Positions 29,606-39,853 of a DNA stretch of 64,000 nucleotides are shown one piece after another. This DNA comes from Bin55 sp965205965. GTDB taxonomy: Bacteria; Pseudomonadota; Gammaproteobacteria; Pseudomonadales; Azotimanducaceae. Position 1 is the first letter of the stretch, and every line of letters starts with the position of its first letter. The DNA is taken from contig CBDBHT010000007.1 in assembly GCA_965205965.1 (NCBI GenBank), forward strand, positions 806,001 to 870,000, given 5' to 3'. The notes under the pieces are model-generated. The model made no database searches, was not told the DNA's origin, and saw nothing but the letters and a program-made list of their open reading frames with translations. The translations under genes were made by a program, and so were the position numbers.

Positions 29606-30847
29606 GTGGCGTTTTTAGTCCACAAGTACGGAGGCACTTCCGTCAGTTCGATAGAGCGGATTAATGCGGTAGCTGATCTTGTTGTACGGCACCATCGAAA
29701 AGGCGACGACTTGATCGTCGTTGTATCCGCGATGGGCGGAGAGACGGATCGCCTTATGGGATTGGCACTCGGTCTTGCTAAGGTACCTGAACTACGCGAG
29801 ATGGACGCATTGCTAGCATCCGGTGAGCAAGCATCAACTGCATTGTTGTCGGTGGCATTGTTACATCGTGGTATGCGAGCGCGGTCATTTCTCGCTGGTC
29901 AAATTCCTATCCAAACCGATCGAAATCATGCCAAAGCAAAGATTGAAAAAATCAATTCGGTGCGATTGGTTCGACTGGTACGAGAAGGGATTATTCCCGT
30001 GGTCGCCGGTTTTCAAGGTGTGAACGAAGACGGGGACATAACTACTTTAGGGAGAGGAGGATCTGATATTAGTGCCGTGGCTATCGCCGCCGCCGTTGAT
30101 GCTGACGAGTGTCAAATTTATACCGACGTTGGTGGCGTGTATACAGCGGATCCGAACATGGTGGATAACGCTTCTCGAATACCGTGGATAGATTATGAGG
30201 AAATGCTAGAGATGGCGAGTTTAGGCGTAAGAGTTTTGCATCCCCGCTCCGTGCAATTAGCTCACAAGTATGGAATACCACTGAGGGTGCTGTCCAGCTT
30301 TGAAGATAGTCCAGGCACAATCATCGAAACGAAAAGAGACGATATGGAACAACCTCTTGTATCGGCCATTACTTACGAACGCGATGTAGCAAAGCTGACC
30401 GTCGTAGGTGTACCTGATGTACCAGATATTGCGCTCAAGATCCTAGGGCCGATGAGTACTGCTTCGATTGTTGTCGACATGATCGTACAAAGCACTGGTG
30501 CTAATAGAACTACGGACTTTGCGTTCACGGTCAAGCGTTCTGATTTTCAGGCTGCGAGAACGATCTTGGAACGGTTAATATCAGATGAAGACAGTTTGCT
30601 GTCAAGCGATGGGGCGTATCCTAGAGAGATTCAGTCTGATGATCGAATAGCAAAAGTTACGGCTGTTGGAGTTGGTATGCGTTCTCATGCTGGGGTGGGT
30701 ACCAAGATATTTGAAGCACTCGCGCGTGAGAGCATTAATATTCAGATGATTTCGACATCGGAAATAAAAATCTCAGTTGTTGTAGATGAGGATTATGTAG
30801 AATTAGCCGTGCGAGCTGTACACGACGTATTTGAATTGGGTACGTAG
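29606..30847 (+). CDS. lysC: Aspartate kinase (monofunctional)
   Basis: First step of Lys/Thr/Met/diaminopimelate synthesis. The start is GTG at 29606, giving MAFLVHKYGGTSVSS with the kinase signature KYGGTSV. Also GRGGSDISAVAIAAAVDADECQIYTDVGGVYTADP and the substrate loop. Residues ~265-413 hold two ACT domains (TYERDVAKLTVVGVPDVPDIALKIL; KVTAVGVGMRSHAGVGTKIFEALARESINIQMISTSEIKISVVV), implying feedback control. 413 residues. The alaS-lysC-csrA order is conserved in many gammaproteobacteria. Confidence 0.96.
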   Translation: MAFLVHKYGGTSVSSIERINAVADLVVRHHRKGDDLIVVVSAMGGETDRLMGLALGLAKVPELREMDALLASGEQASTALLSVALLHRGMRARSFLAGQIPIQTDRNHAKAKIEKINSVRLVRLVREGIIPVVAGFQGVNEDGDITTLGRGGSDISAVAIAAAVDADECQIYTDVGGVYTADPNMVDNASRIPWIDYEEMLEMASLGVRVLHPRSVQLAHKYGIPLRVLSSFEDSPGTIIETKRDDMEQPLVSAITYERDVAKLTVVGVPDVPDIALKILGPMSTASIVVDMIVQSTGANRTTDFAFTVKRSDFQAARTILERLISDEDSLLSSDGAYPREIQSDDRIAKVTAVGVGMRSHAGVGTKIFEALARESINIQMISTSEIKISVVVDEDYVELAVRAVHDVFELGT

Positions 30848-30963
30848 TAACCCGATTATGCAATATAAAGTTCAAACTTTTGACGATTCTCTGTTACTAT
30901 CCCTTATTGATTGGGAATTCAGCAGGATAGGTGTTCATAACACCATGGAATCAGAGTGGTCGC

Positions 30964-30970
30964 AGGAGGT
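30964..30970 (+). promoter_or_regulatory. csrA ribosome binding site (decides the start)
   Basis: AGGAGGT four bases before the ATG at 30975. A near-perfect Shine-Dalgarno sequence that selects this start over the in-frame codon at 30831. Confidence 0.85.
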
Positions 30971-30974
30971 GCCC

Positions 30975-31184
30975 ATGCTCGTTCTCACGCGAAAACTCGG
31001 AGAATCTGTGAGAATTGGTGATGACGTGATTGTAACAGTTGTAGGAATAAGAGGAAACCAAGTTCGTCTTGGGATTGATGCACCACAAGAAGTTAAAATT
31101 AGGCGTGAAGAAATTTCTGACGAATTCCATAATCAACTGCGCAAAAGAGAATACTCGCATTCAAAAGACGTACATCGTGATTGA
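30975..31184 (+). CDS. csrA: Carbon storage regulator CsrA
   Basis: 69 residues: MLVLTRKLGESVRIGDDVIVTVVGIRGNQVRLGIDAPQEVKIRREEI, the canonical RNA-binding beta-strand protein that binds GGA motifs in mRNA leaders. A longer in-frame start at 30831 exists, but the family N-terminus and the strong ribosome site fix the ATG at 30975. The 127-base gap after lysC can hold its own promoter. In related genomes csrA precedes tRNA-Ser/tRNA-Arg genes; here 7.8 kb of insertion sequences intervene. Confidence 0.96.
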   Translation: MLVLTRKLGESVRIGDDVIVTVVGIRGNQVRLGIDAPQEVKIRREEISDEFHNQLRKREYSHSKDVHRD

Positions 31185-31645
31185 CAAGATATGGTGATTG
31201 GGTGGCTAATTTCGATCAACGATAAGTTGTGAGGGGTGTCGGCAACGGTACAGTTGCACAGTGGTCGTATAAAAAATAAAGGGATTTATATACTTGGTAC
31301 CGGCTTCCCTCAAAACCTTACTAAGGATCCTACAAACGAAAGACCGTCTTAGATTGACCGCCATAGCCTTGCTGCTCGTCGCAACCACGTAGCTCGTCAC
31401 GGACGAGGGCCTCTTCACGAAACGGCTACGCGCTTGACCGGCGTCTACGGTGCGAATAGCAAGAAGCATATTCTTCGCGTCTTCCTCTTCGTCGACGATA
31501 GCGACCTTCTCGGGACCTATCTATCGTTCCTACGAGATGAAACCCTCATCTGGTCGGGAGAGGAAATAATCGGATGGATTCATAGAGGAGAAGACAGAGT
31601 CATCATGAACTCCATTGAGGATCTCACCGACGAGTATCTCTAGGC
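31185..31645. other. Region after csrA without a confident gene
   Basis: A plus-strand frame from a TTG at 31434 (ends EEIIGWIHRGEDRVIMNSIEDLTDEYL at 31643) and a minus-strand frame at 31206-31469 are open, but neither resembles a known protein. A ~30-base segment at 31281-31311 recurs inverted at 33398-33428 on the far side of the next IS. Confidence 0.4.
31281..31311 (-). repeat. Inverted repeat arm (partner at 33398-33428)
   Basis: The reverse complement reads GGAAGCCGGTACCAAGTATA followed by TAAATCCC. The partner reads GGAAGCCGGTATCAAGTATA then TAAGTCCC. The match is about 28 of 31. Without element A copy 2 the arms would be ~470 bases apart, as in a small transposon-like element. Confidence 0.5.
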
Positions 31646-33320
31646 CAGCAATTCCCCGTATAGTTTCATTTTGGGCTTGATATCGGTCTTTTCATGTTTC
31701 GGTACGGGGAACCGACGTTTTCAGACGGTTTGCACGGCATGTCGTTGTGCGTTGGAACGAGTTCCGGGCATCGATATGCAGGTCTCTTGACCGTCAGGGC
31801 GGCATGGGGTCTCGGGACATCCCGATCTTCTTCATCGAGCAGCTGGAGAGGCGGTCGGCCGTCAGGACGTATCGTAGGCGAGGTACGCGGTGTAGATCCC
31901 GAGGGCGTGGCCGTACAGTTCCTGCCAGTTGCGGAAAGCTACCGCACAGAAACTGCTGCGCAGACGTTCCCACGTTGCGGTTCGGGTATAGCACTTGGCG
32001 AAGATTTGCTTCATGACGGGGCAGGCCATTTCCAGCAGCTGGTCGATCAGGAACGCCAGCAGCATCAGCGCAGCGAAAGTATCCGACAGGTGCTGGGTTC
32101 CGTGTCCGAAGTTGTGTTCCAGGTACTGGACGTTCTTCAGCGTGTTGAAGGTCTCGTTCTCGATCTTCCAGCGACTGCGAGCCGCGCGAGCCAGTTCGCT
32201 GGCGTTATGCGGATTGAGCGGCAGATCGGTGACCCAGGTGAACGCCCGCCGCGCATCCTCGCCGGAGCCACGCCGCTCCGAACTCTGCAGCACCTGGACC
32301 TTCAGGTCGGGGTTCGCAGCATTCAGTTCCACCTCCGGCACCACGCGCAGCTGGCGATCCCGCTCCTGCCCTTCGAGCGAGGGATCCGCAAACCAGGGCG
32401 CATCGGAACGATCCAGCTGAGCCTGCAGATGCGGATGGTCGCCCGCCCGAGCCACCAGCAGAAAGCGCAGTCCATGCTCCTGCAGCAGCCGGATCTGGGG
32501 ACCCTGCGAGAACAGCCCATCGGCAATCACGATCAGCTTCATGCGCCGATAAAGCGAAGCCAGGACCGGAACTAGCCGGGCCCAGGCACCCCGCTCGCAG
32601 TCGTTCTTCGTCGAGCCATCCCCGTTGCAAACCGCTTCTATCGCCATCGGCAGCACCTGCCGCTGATCCGGATGCACCATCACCGCACACAACTGCTGAT
32701 GGGAGTACGTGGTCGAACCGTTGCGGTGCCGGGCCCGCAGACAGCACGGACCGTGAACCCGCTGGGAGGAAAAGGTGCCGGTACCATCCACGGCTACCAG
32801 ATAATGACCGCGCCACGCCGACATCCGCTGCAGCACCTTGCCGCGCTGGGCGCGTTGCAGAACCTGCTGAAACGCCCGCCGATACCGCACCGGCGAGATC
32901 GGATCCAGGCGACGGCGCAGGGTCGTGTCGCAGGGAACCTGCGCCAGACCGTACAGACGATGCAGATTCATCTCCACCACCGAGTGCCGGTGCCTCGTTA
33001 AATCAAACTGCAGCAGCGAAGCGTGCTTCTCCAGAAACACCGCCAGACCCGACATCAGACAGTCGCCGGTGGAAAACTTCCGCCCGCAAACCTTCTCAAC
33101 GACCCCCTCAAATACTTCACGAACCACCCGCAGCAATCCGGGCTTGCTCACATCCTTGCGCAACTTCAACGCACCCATCCTTGGATACCTCGTTTGTCTG
33201 GTAACTCTATATTAACCTATCATCCGGCCTCAAACGATAAGCCTACGCTCTTATTATCGCGAAAGCCAATGCGCAAAGCCCATACCTATAGCGGGGTTGG
33301 GGCTATACGGGGAATTGCTG
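31646..33320 (-). mobile_element. Element A copy 2 (complete ends)
   Basis: Both ends CAGCAATTCCCCGTATAG present. The flanks share CTCTAGGC (left ...ATCTCTAGGC, right CCTCTAGGCC), an imperfect duplication of 8-9 bases offset by one, consistent with a small post-insertion change. Confidence 0.92.
31862..33178 (-). CDS. Transposase of element A, copy 2
   Basis: Intact 438-residue DDE transposase, nearly identical to the copy at 15675-16991. Seen differences include RQRHSVVEMNLRR to RHRHSVVEMNLHR, PSPEGQ to PSLEGQ, and CAVTF to CAVAF. D1, D2 and the R...E motif are intact, so it may be active. Confidence 0.88.
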   Translation of the reverse strand: MGALKLRKDVSKPGLLRVVREVFEGVVEKVCGRKFSTGDCLMSGLAVFLEKHASLLQFDLTRHRHSVVEMNLHRLYGLAQVPCDTTLRRRLDPISPVRYRRAFQQVLQRAQRGKVLQRMSAWRGHYLVAVDGTGTFSSQRVHGPCCLRARHRNGSTTYSHQQLCAVMVHPDQRQVLPMAIEAVCNGDGSTKNDCERGAWARLVPVLASLYRRMKLIVIADGLFSQGPQIRLLQEHGLRFLLVARAGDHPHLQAQLDRSDAPWFADPSLEGQERDRQLRVVPEVELNAANPDLKVQVLQSSERRGSGEDARRAFTWVTDLPLNPHNASELARAARSRWKIENETFNTLKNVQYLEHNFGHGTQHLSDTFAALMLLAFLIDQLLEMACPVMKQIFAKCYTRTATWERLRSSFCAVAFRNWQELYGHALGIYTAYLAYDTS

Positions 33321-33349
33321 CCTCTAGGCCAACGAAGGTTACTGCGACT

Positions 33350-33377
33350 AAAAAAGAGCCGGTTGAGCCGGCACTTT
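33350..33377. terminator. Bidirectional Rho-independent terminator
   Basis: Stem GCCGG-TTGAG-CCGGC preceded by an A-run and followed by a T-run (AAAAAAGA ... CACTTTTTT). Symmetric, so it could end transcription from both sides. The gene it originally served is not evident. Confidence 0.8.
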
Positions 33378-33397
33378 TTTATGCGTCGACTCGTCAT

Positions 33398-33428
33398 GAG
33401 GAAGCCGGTATCAAGTATATAAGTCCCC
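33398..33428 (+). repeat. Inverted repeat arm (partner at 31281-31311)
   Basis: See the partner entry. It lies just right of the terminator and left of the IS1595-like gene. Confidence 0.5.
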
Positions 33429-33527
33429 AAGTAAAGGTATTACATTTAGGCTCTTATGTAGTTCTATGTTGAGAGTAACTAACAGGCAGCTATAATATGC
33501 GACAGTTCAATGGGTTGAGGAAAACCA

Positions 33528-34158
33528 ATGAGTCCCCGCCAATTCAAGGAGATGCTAAACCAGATTCCTAGGCTGACCCCCAGCGCGGAAGCAGCGACTG
33601 ATGCTCGGAGTCCAGAAATCGGTCAAGAGTGACGAACTACCCGCACAAGTTCGTCAACGGGAAGCGGAGTTGGACCGATTGCGAGTATGTACGCATTGCG
33701 GTTCCTCAGGGGTGGTGCGTCACGGGAAGTCGACAGGCTTGTGTCGATTTCGTTGCCGCTCGGCATCTTGCGGACGAACCTTTCACGCGCTGACCGGGAC
33801 CCATCTTGCTGGCTTGAGGCACAAGTCGAAGTGGCCGGTATTTGAAGAGTGTTTGCGAGATCGACTGACGCTGCATCAGTCGGCCGAGCGATGTGGGATC
33901 TCTTACCGAACCGCATTCTTGTGGCGGCATCGCTTGCTTGGCAAGCAGCAGAAAGGCTCAAGACTCAAAGGCATCGTGGAGATGGACGAGACCTATTTTC
34001 TGGAGCGCTGCAAGGGAGATCGTTCATGAACAGCGCGTCGCCTTCCACGCGAGCGAGGAGGAAATCGCGGACACCGAGGTCTGGTGTCGGACCAGCGGCC
34101 CGTCTTGACGGCAGTATCTCGCGGCGGGCCGACTTATATGGAAGCCCTCCCGTCGACG
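33528..34158 (+). pseudogene. IS1595-like transposase, 5' part
   Basis: Start MSPRQFKEMLNQIPRLTPS at 33528, then a frameshift into the frame at 33601. That frame carries the N-terminal zinc ribbon (CTHCGSSGVVRHGKSTGLCRFRCRSASCGRTF) and the start of the DDE-type IS1595 domain (GIVEMDETYFLE). Another shift occurs before PVLTAVSRGGPTYMEALPST. At 34158 it is split by element B copy II with a 10-bp duplication. The rest of the gene resumes at 38390. Confidence 0.85.
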
Positions 34159-34240
34159 CAATGGCATTCGTTTAGTGGATTTTTCCATTCGGTTAAGGAT
34201 TCGGTCTTGGGCCTTGGTTATCCGCTGATTTTTTATTCCG

Positions 34241-36522
34241 TTAGCGAGTTGCCGGTGCCGGTGCTCCTCTTCCTCGCTGCCACTTTCCGACCGGTTTTCG
34301 GGATCGCCGTTCATAGGACCGGCCCGGACGGAGCCGTTGCCGACACCGGACGATCTCGCCGACAATACGAGCCACGGTTTCCCGGAGGGCGGATGCATGC
34401 TGAAGTAGCAGGCTCTCGATGTTGGCCGCCACTGCCGCAAGTCCGTGCTTGAAATTCGTCTGCATCAGCGGCTTGCCGTCGTTCGGCAGCCCCCCGTTCA
34501 CATGATCCTCGCCATGGTTGGCGAACAGCCGGGTCATGGTAATCAGGGTGAAGCATGCATACAGTTCCTGTTTCACGCCCCGCTCGCTTTGCCCATGAAA
34601 GTCCTCAACCTCCATCAGCCGTTTGGATACCTTGTACAGTTCCTCGATGCCCCATCTCGCGTGATACAGATCCGACAGCTGCTCGATGGAATACTGGTCC
34701 CGGTCCAGCAGGGTCGTGCCCAGGATGAAGACGGTATCGCCCACGGCATATTTCACCAGCCGCAAGCGGTGTGGGCCGAAGGCGGCTCCGGGGTTCCTGC
34801 GGCGGTAGTCGGGTCAGCGTGCGTTGGCGGGGAACGACCTCGATGACCGTATCCCGGCGGCCGCTGTGGATGAAGCGGTCGACATCGATACCGGTTTTCC
34901 GTTGCATCCGGAACACCGCGTGCAGCATCTCATAGGAATAGTAGCCCCGGTCATAGACCACCACATCGTTCGCCGACAACACGTTCAGGTGGGCCAGTGC
35001 CGCCGCGCGCTCGTTTCCATGCGCATGCAGGTCGAAGTCGACCGGTAGTCGGGCCTGCAGCCGATACAGGCAACTCACCAGACCCTGCGGATAATGGGCA
35101 CCGTCTACCGGCGTCCGCCAGCCTTCATGCACCAGTCCGCGCGGCAGGTTCAGGGAGCTTCCATCGCAAACACCCGATGCCCCTGCCACCGCCGATCCGT
35201 GTCGGGCCGGACTTTCCGTGCGTGCCGGGGTCGTGCCTCGGCGTCGAAGACCACCTTGAGGATTTCCTGGTGTAAGATCTTGAACAGCTGCTCGTCCAGC
35301 CGGGCCCGGGCACTGCAGATGGAGGACGGCGACACCGGAGCCGGCTGTGGCAGTTCGATCCCCATCGTCCGGCACTGCCCCCACAGTTCGGCCAGCGTGG
35401 TCGCATATCCCGGACGCCCCTTCGAGAACACCAACCGGAAAACGAACAGCACGACCACCAGCGTGTTCAGCACGCGCCGCCGCCGCTGCCAGAGCCGGTC
35501 ATGCCGGTTGGCGACACCCACGAGCGTCTCGACGATGCCGCTCCAGAGCCGGACAAACGTATCCTCCGGAGCCAAGACTGTTGCCGGCGACCTGCGGGAA
35601 CGGCGTCCGGATCGACGGGAGCCGGTCAGCAGCACCTGCTTCCAGTCTTTCGTCAGCGGATACAGGTACAACGTCCTTCGGAGTCCTGCCTGCCTCCGAT
35701 GCATTCGCCTTGCGTCCCTTCGTCCGACCAATGCACTGCCAGTTGGCCGCACGGTAGCAGGTCCCCCGGTACTTCGCCGGATCCACAAAGGTCTCCGCCA
35801 GTACCGGCTCCAGGCCGTGCCGCTCCTTCCAGTCCCCGGGCAGCCGCCGAACCGCCATCGACAGGGCCTTCGAGGCCAGATACGGAACCCGAACCCAAGG
35901 GAAGATCAGGAACCGGGAGTTGTTCACCGCCCCCTTCAGACGCTTCGCCCGATCCCGATCCCGATCCCGCCAGCCAATCCAGGCGTCACGACAGGGAAGC
36001 CGGGTCGTGCCCGCCTCAAACAGCAGACAGCCCAGCTTGCGACCCCGACGATCCCGCAGCCAGTAGCGCAGGAAACAGCCGAACGGATGCCGGTAACCCA
36101 GCTCATGATGCCGATCCACCCATTCCTTCCATTCCTCAACGGCCTCCCCCTCCGCCACAACCTCCAGTTCCAGCGGCATCAGCTCCTTCAACTCACACTC
36201 TATGGCGGAGCCCGGATCCGAGCGACTCGTATGCCGCGGTCTCCGACCCCCGGTTCCCGTTCTCGATCCCGGTCGCTTCGCCCGGCAGCGACACGATGCC
36301 GCCGGCCTCCAGCTGCTCCAGCATCCGCAGACAGGACCCCAGTCGATCCCGACCCTTCGGCGTGAACCAGCCCAGATGAGTGCACAGGGTGGCAGCCAGC
36401 TCATGGCGGCTCAGTGCCGGAAACATCTCCACCGTCTTCTGAAGGCCCGCAATCTGACGGCGGGTCAGCCGCGTGCCACAGAAGGTGGTCGACTTCAGGT
36501 TCTCGATTCGGGAATCCATCAC
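34241..36522 (-). pseudogene. DUF4338-DDE transposase, frameshifted
   Basis: Same protein as the 743-residue copy at 46984-49215 but broken into at least four frames. These are an N-terminal piece (36522-36193), DUF4338 part (36404-35499), middle (35788-35150 and 35384-34605) and a C-terminal catalytic piece with YHARWGIEELYKVSK (34765-34241). The sequence between D2 and YREK has also lost a short stretch. Non-functional. Confidence 0.85.
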
Positions 36523-36685
36523 GTTTGCACCAGAGATAATCTAACTAAGCGTAGATTGCCATAACCCATGCTGAAACGCAAGTGTTTTTTTGAAGAATCC
36601 CAACATAACCGAATATCTTTCCGTATATCAACCGGTTACACGATATCCTCAAAGACCAGGATCCCTTTCCGCTAATCCGAATGCC

Positions 36686-38365
36686 CAGCAATTCCCCGTA
36701 TAGTTTCATTTTGGGCTTGATGTCGGTCTTTTCATGTTTCGGTACGGGGAACCGACGTTTTCAGACGGTTTGCACGGCATGTCGTTGTGCGTTGGAACGG
36801 GTTCCGGGCATCGATATGCAGGTCTCTTGACCGTCAGGGCGGCATGGGGCCTCGGGACGACGTCCCGATCCCTTCTTCATCGAGCAGCTGGAGAGGCGGT
36901 CGGCCGTCAGGACGTATCGTAGGCGAGGTACGCGGTGTAGATTCCGAGGGCGTGGCCGTACAATTCCTGCCAGTTGCGGAAGGCTACCGCACAGAAACTG
37001 CTGCGCAGGCGTTCCCACGTTGCGGTTCGGGTATAGCACTTGGCGAAGATTTGCTTCATGACGGGGCAGGCCATTTCCAGCAGCTGGTCGATCAGGAACG
37101 CCAGCAGCATCAGCGCAGCGAAAGTATCCGACAGGTGCTGGGTTCCGTGTCCGAAGTTGTGTTCCAGGTACTGGACGTTCTTCAGCGTGTTGAAGGTCTC
37201 GTTCTCGATCTTCCAGCGACTGCGAGCCGCGCGGGCCAGTTCGCTGGCGTTATGCGGATTGAGCGGCAGATCGGTGACCCAGGTGAACGCCCGCCGCGCA
37301 TCCTCGCCGGAGCCACGCCGCTCCGAACTCTGCAGCACCTGGACCTTCAGGTCGGGGTTCGCAGCATTCAGTTCCACCTCCGGGACCACGCGCAGCTGGC
37401 GATCCCGCTCCTGCCCTTCGGGCGAGGGATCTGCAAACCAGGGCGCATCGGAACGATCCAGCTGAGCCTGCAGATGCGGATGGTCGCCCGCCCGAGCCAC
37501 CAGCAAAAAGCGCAGTCCATGCTCCTGCAGCAGCCGGATCTGGGGACCCTGCGAGAACAGCCCATCGGCAATCACGATCAGCTTCATGCGCCGATAAAGC
37601 GAAGCCAGGACCGGAACTAGCCGGGCCCAGGCACCCCGCTCGCAGTCGTTCTTCGTCGAGCCATCCCCGTTGCAAACCGCTTCTATCGCCATCGGCAGTA
37701 CCTGCCGCTGATCCGGATGCACCATCACCGCACACAACTGCTGATGGGAGTACGTGGTCGAACCGTTGCGATGCCGGGCCCGCAGACAGCACGAACCGTG
37801 AACCCGCTGGGAGGAAAAGGTGCCGGTACCATCCACGGCTACCAGATAATGACCGCGCCACGCCGACATCCGCTGCAGTGCCTTGCCGCGCTGGGCGCGT
37901 TGCAGAACCTGCTGAAACGCCCGCCGATACCGCACCGGCGAGATCGGATCCAGGCGACGGCGCAGAGTCGTGTCGCAGGGAACCTGCGCCAGACCGTACA
38001 GACGACGCAGATTCATTTCCACCACCTTGTGCCGGTGCCTCGTTAAATCAAACTGCAGCAGCGAGGCGTGCTTCTCCAGAAACACCGCCAGACCCGACAT
38101 CAGACAGTCGCCGGTGGAAAATTTCCGCCCGCATACCTTCTCAACGACCCCCTCAAATACTTCACGAACCACCCGCAGCAATCCGGGCTTGCTCACATCC
38201 TTGCGCAACTTCAACGCACCCATCCTTGGATACCTCGTTTGTCTGGTAACTCTATATTAACCTATCATCCATCCTCAAACGATAAGCCTACGCTCTTATT
38301 ATTGCGAAAGCCAATGCGCAAAATCCATACCTATAGCGGGGTTGGGGCTATACGGGGAATTGCTG
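36686..38365 (-). mobile_element. Element A copy 3 with perfect 10-bp target duplication
   Basis: TCCGAATGCC occurs at 36676-36685 and 38366-38375, inside the right end of element B copy II. Both 18-base ends are intact. This defines the size of the target duplication for element A. Confidence 0.95.
36907..38223 (-). CDS. Transposase of element A, copy 3
   Basis: Intact 438 residues. Differs slightly from other copies (RHRHKVVEMNLRR, GKALQRM, VHGSCCLR). All proposed catalytic residues are kept. Confidence 0.88.
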   Translation of the reverse strand: MGALKLRKDVSKPGLLRVVREVFEGVVEKVCGRKFSTGDCLMSGLAVFLEKHASLLQFDLTRHRHKVVEMNLRRLYGLAQVPCDTTLRRRLDPISPVRYRRAFQQVLQRAQRGKALQRMSAWRGHYLVAVDGTGTFSSQRVHGSCCLRARHRNGSTTYSHQQLCAVMVHPDQRQVLPMAIEAVCNGDGSTKNDCERGAWARLVPVLASLYRRMKLIVIADGLFSQGPQIRLLQEHGLRFLLVARAGDHPHLQAQLDRSDAPWFADPSPEGQERDRQLRVVPEVELNAANPDLKVQVLQSSERRGSGEDARRAFTWVTDLPLNPHNASELARAARSRWKIENETFNTLKNVQYLEHNFGHGTQHLSDTFAALMLLAFLIDQLLEMACPVMKQIFAKCYTRTATWERLRSSFCAVAFRNWQELYGHALGIYTAYLAYDTS

Positions 38366-38379
38366 TCCGAATGCCATTG

Positions 38380-38740
38380 CCCGTCGACGGCGGGAACGGA
38401 CATCGCTCTGGCAATGTCGGAATGGCTGGCCGAAGATTGCGTCTGTGTCACCGATGGACATCCCAGCTACGAAATGGCAAGCCGGAGCCTGAACATTCAC
38501 CAGGAAGTGGTTCGCGTCAGCCGACGTGAATGTCGCCGCGGGAGTTGGCATCTCAACACTGTTAACCAGCGTCATATGACCATGAAGCGATGGCTGAACC
38601 ATCACCACCGCGGTGTCTCTACACGCTACCTAGACCACTACATGCGCTGGTTGATGAGATCGAAATTCAAGCTTGAAAAATCGATTAAGGCGGACTTCCT
38701 TTCACCTCATTTGGCAAACTATACACAAGTAGATACATAA
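38380..38740 (+). pseudogene. IS1595-like transposase, 3' part
   Basis: Continues the gene broken at 34158. The frame ...EALPST before the insertion resumes as AGTDIALAMSEWLAEDCVCVTDGHPSYEMA. It then has the IS1595-type C-terminus (GSWHLNTVNQRHMTMKRWLNHHHRGVSTRYLDHYMRWLM) and a TAA at 38740. The D in VTDGHPSY and the HLNTVN...H segment are the family's catalytic region. Confidence 0.85.
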
Positions 38741-39025
38741 GAGTCTACATTTATAATCGTTTTCTGAAAATTGCCCATTAATACGTGGGGTCAATTAGGG
38801 CATTTGTACAACTCTAGCAGGTGTCTTTCGTATCTCAGCTTAAGAGTCCCCTTCCCTTTTTTTACGATCTTTGCCGGTATTGATTTCAGTGCTCCCGCAC
38901 TTCGATTTCCGACTGTACTAATAAATAACTACTTTTTGCGTTCTCTACTCTCTCCCGTATCTTGTTTCTGTATTTTGGCGGTGCTGTCTTTTTCACGTGT
39001 TAATATGTCAAGTGAGTGGTAAATC

Positions 39026-39102
39026 GCGCCCGTGGCCAAATTGGATAAGGTATCAGTCTACGAAACTGGGGATTACAGGTTCGAATCCTGTCGGGCGCGC
39101 CA
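39026..39102 (+). tRNA. tRNA-Arg (anticodon ACG)
   Basis: Cloverleaf: acceptor GCGCCCG pairs perfectly with CGGGCGC, D-arm GCCAAATTGGATAAGG, anticodon loop CTACGAA, T-arm ACAGGTTCGAATCCTGT, encoded CCA at 39100-39102. The ACG anticodon (edited to ICG) reads CGU/C/A. Normally found with tRNA-Ser downstream of csrA. Confidence 0.95.
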
Positions 39103-39185
39103 GCTTCTCGAATAACGAATTTATGTAGTGGTTAAAGTATTGATCGGGCATCGTACTTAGCATAAGTTGAACGTGCCATGATTAT

Positions 39186-39276
39186 GGAGAGGTGGCCGAG
39201 TGGCTGAAGGCGCTCCCCTGCTAAGGGAGTATGGGGTGAAATCCCATCGAGGGTTCGAATCCCTCCCTCTCCGCCA
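39186..39276 (+). tRNA. tRNA-Ser (anticodon GCT)
   Basis: 91 bases with the long class II variable arm. Acceptor GGAGAGG pairs with CCTCTCC, anticodon loop CTGCTAA reads AGC/AGU, variable arm TATGGGGTGAAATCCCATC, T-arm GAGGGTTCGAATCCCTC, encoded CCA. 83 bases after tRNA-Arg. Confidence 0.96.
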
Positions 39277-39377
39277 CAGTGGTTATAAATATTGGGGTTC
39301 TATACGCCACTGCGATGTATGACAGAATACATTCTTAATGTCATGTACGCTTGTGGCTTTGGAAGAAAAGTGAAGAT

Positions 39378-39853
39378 GATGCGTATATGGAAAATTGGTG
39401 GCCTGAGTATTCTGGTGGGATTGTTGCCTGCGATTGGCGTTGCCGAGAGAAGTTGATGGTGGTTCATTGACGGTCTGTGTAGTTGAGGCCCCTGATACGC
39501 ACTGAAGCTGTCTTTTTGAAGTGAAGGTGAGATTTTTCGGTATCATAAAGGGAGTCTGGCCAGATGAAAGCTACATGGTGAATGCTGGGGCACTGATAGA
39601 GGAAAAGCCGTCTGACGAGGATGAGTTCGTCTGGATGTGCGGATTGATCCGGCGTGGTCAGCGGGCATGATATTCCGGCTTTGTCCAGGGGACGGTGGCT
39701 GATGAGTGCGTTCGGGGAAAGATTTGCGATGTCTCTGGCAGGGTATTATCTACCTTACTGAAGGTGAAATTGCCCGCTAGGCCAGGTCCACATCGTTTTG
39801 TGTGGCAATGGTGTGATGCGGACAAGCAGGAAGGAAGTCGGTAGTGCTGATCA
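39378..39853 (+). pseudogene. Decayed secreted-protein gene
   Basis: Starts MMRIWKIGGLSILVGLLPAIGVAERS, a good Sec signal peptide, then stops. Protein-like sequence continues in shifting frames (DGGSLTVCVVEAPDTH; GIIKGVWPDESYMVNAGALIEEKPSDEDEFVWMCGLIRRGQRA; FVQGTVADECVRGKICDVSGRV). This looks like one gene broken by several stops and frameshifts. Family not recognised. It sits between tRNA-Ser and an 11-base repeat of that tRNA's 3' end. Confidence 0.4.

Larger units (their letters stand above)
34159..38379 (-). mobile_element. Element B copy II, itself carrying element A copy 3
   Basis: The left end is CAATGGCATTCG at 34159 and the right end is CGAATGCCATTG at 38379. A perfect 10-bp duplication CCCGTCGACG flanks it (34149-34158, 38380-38389) inside the IS1595-like gene. 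Ten bases from its right end it is interrupted by element A copy 3. Confidence 0.93.

Noticed and set aside
30831..30974. Longer 117-residue CsrA
   Set aside because: A perfect ribosome site and the invariant MLVLTRK N-terminus place the start at 30975.
31434..31643. Plus-strand 69-residue frame
   Set aside because: Starts at a TTG without a ribosome site. Composition is only weakly protein-like and there is no known relative.
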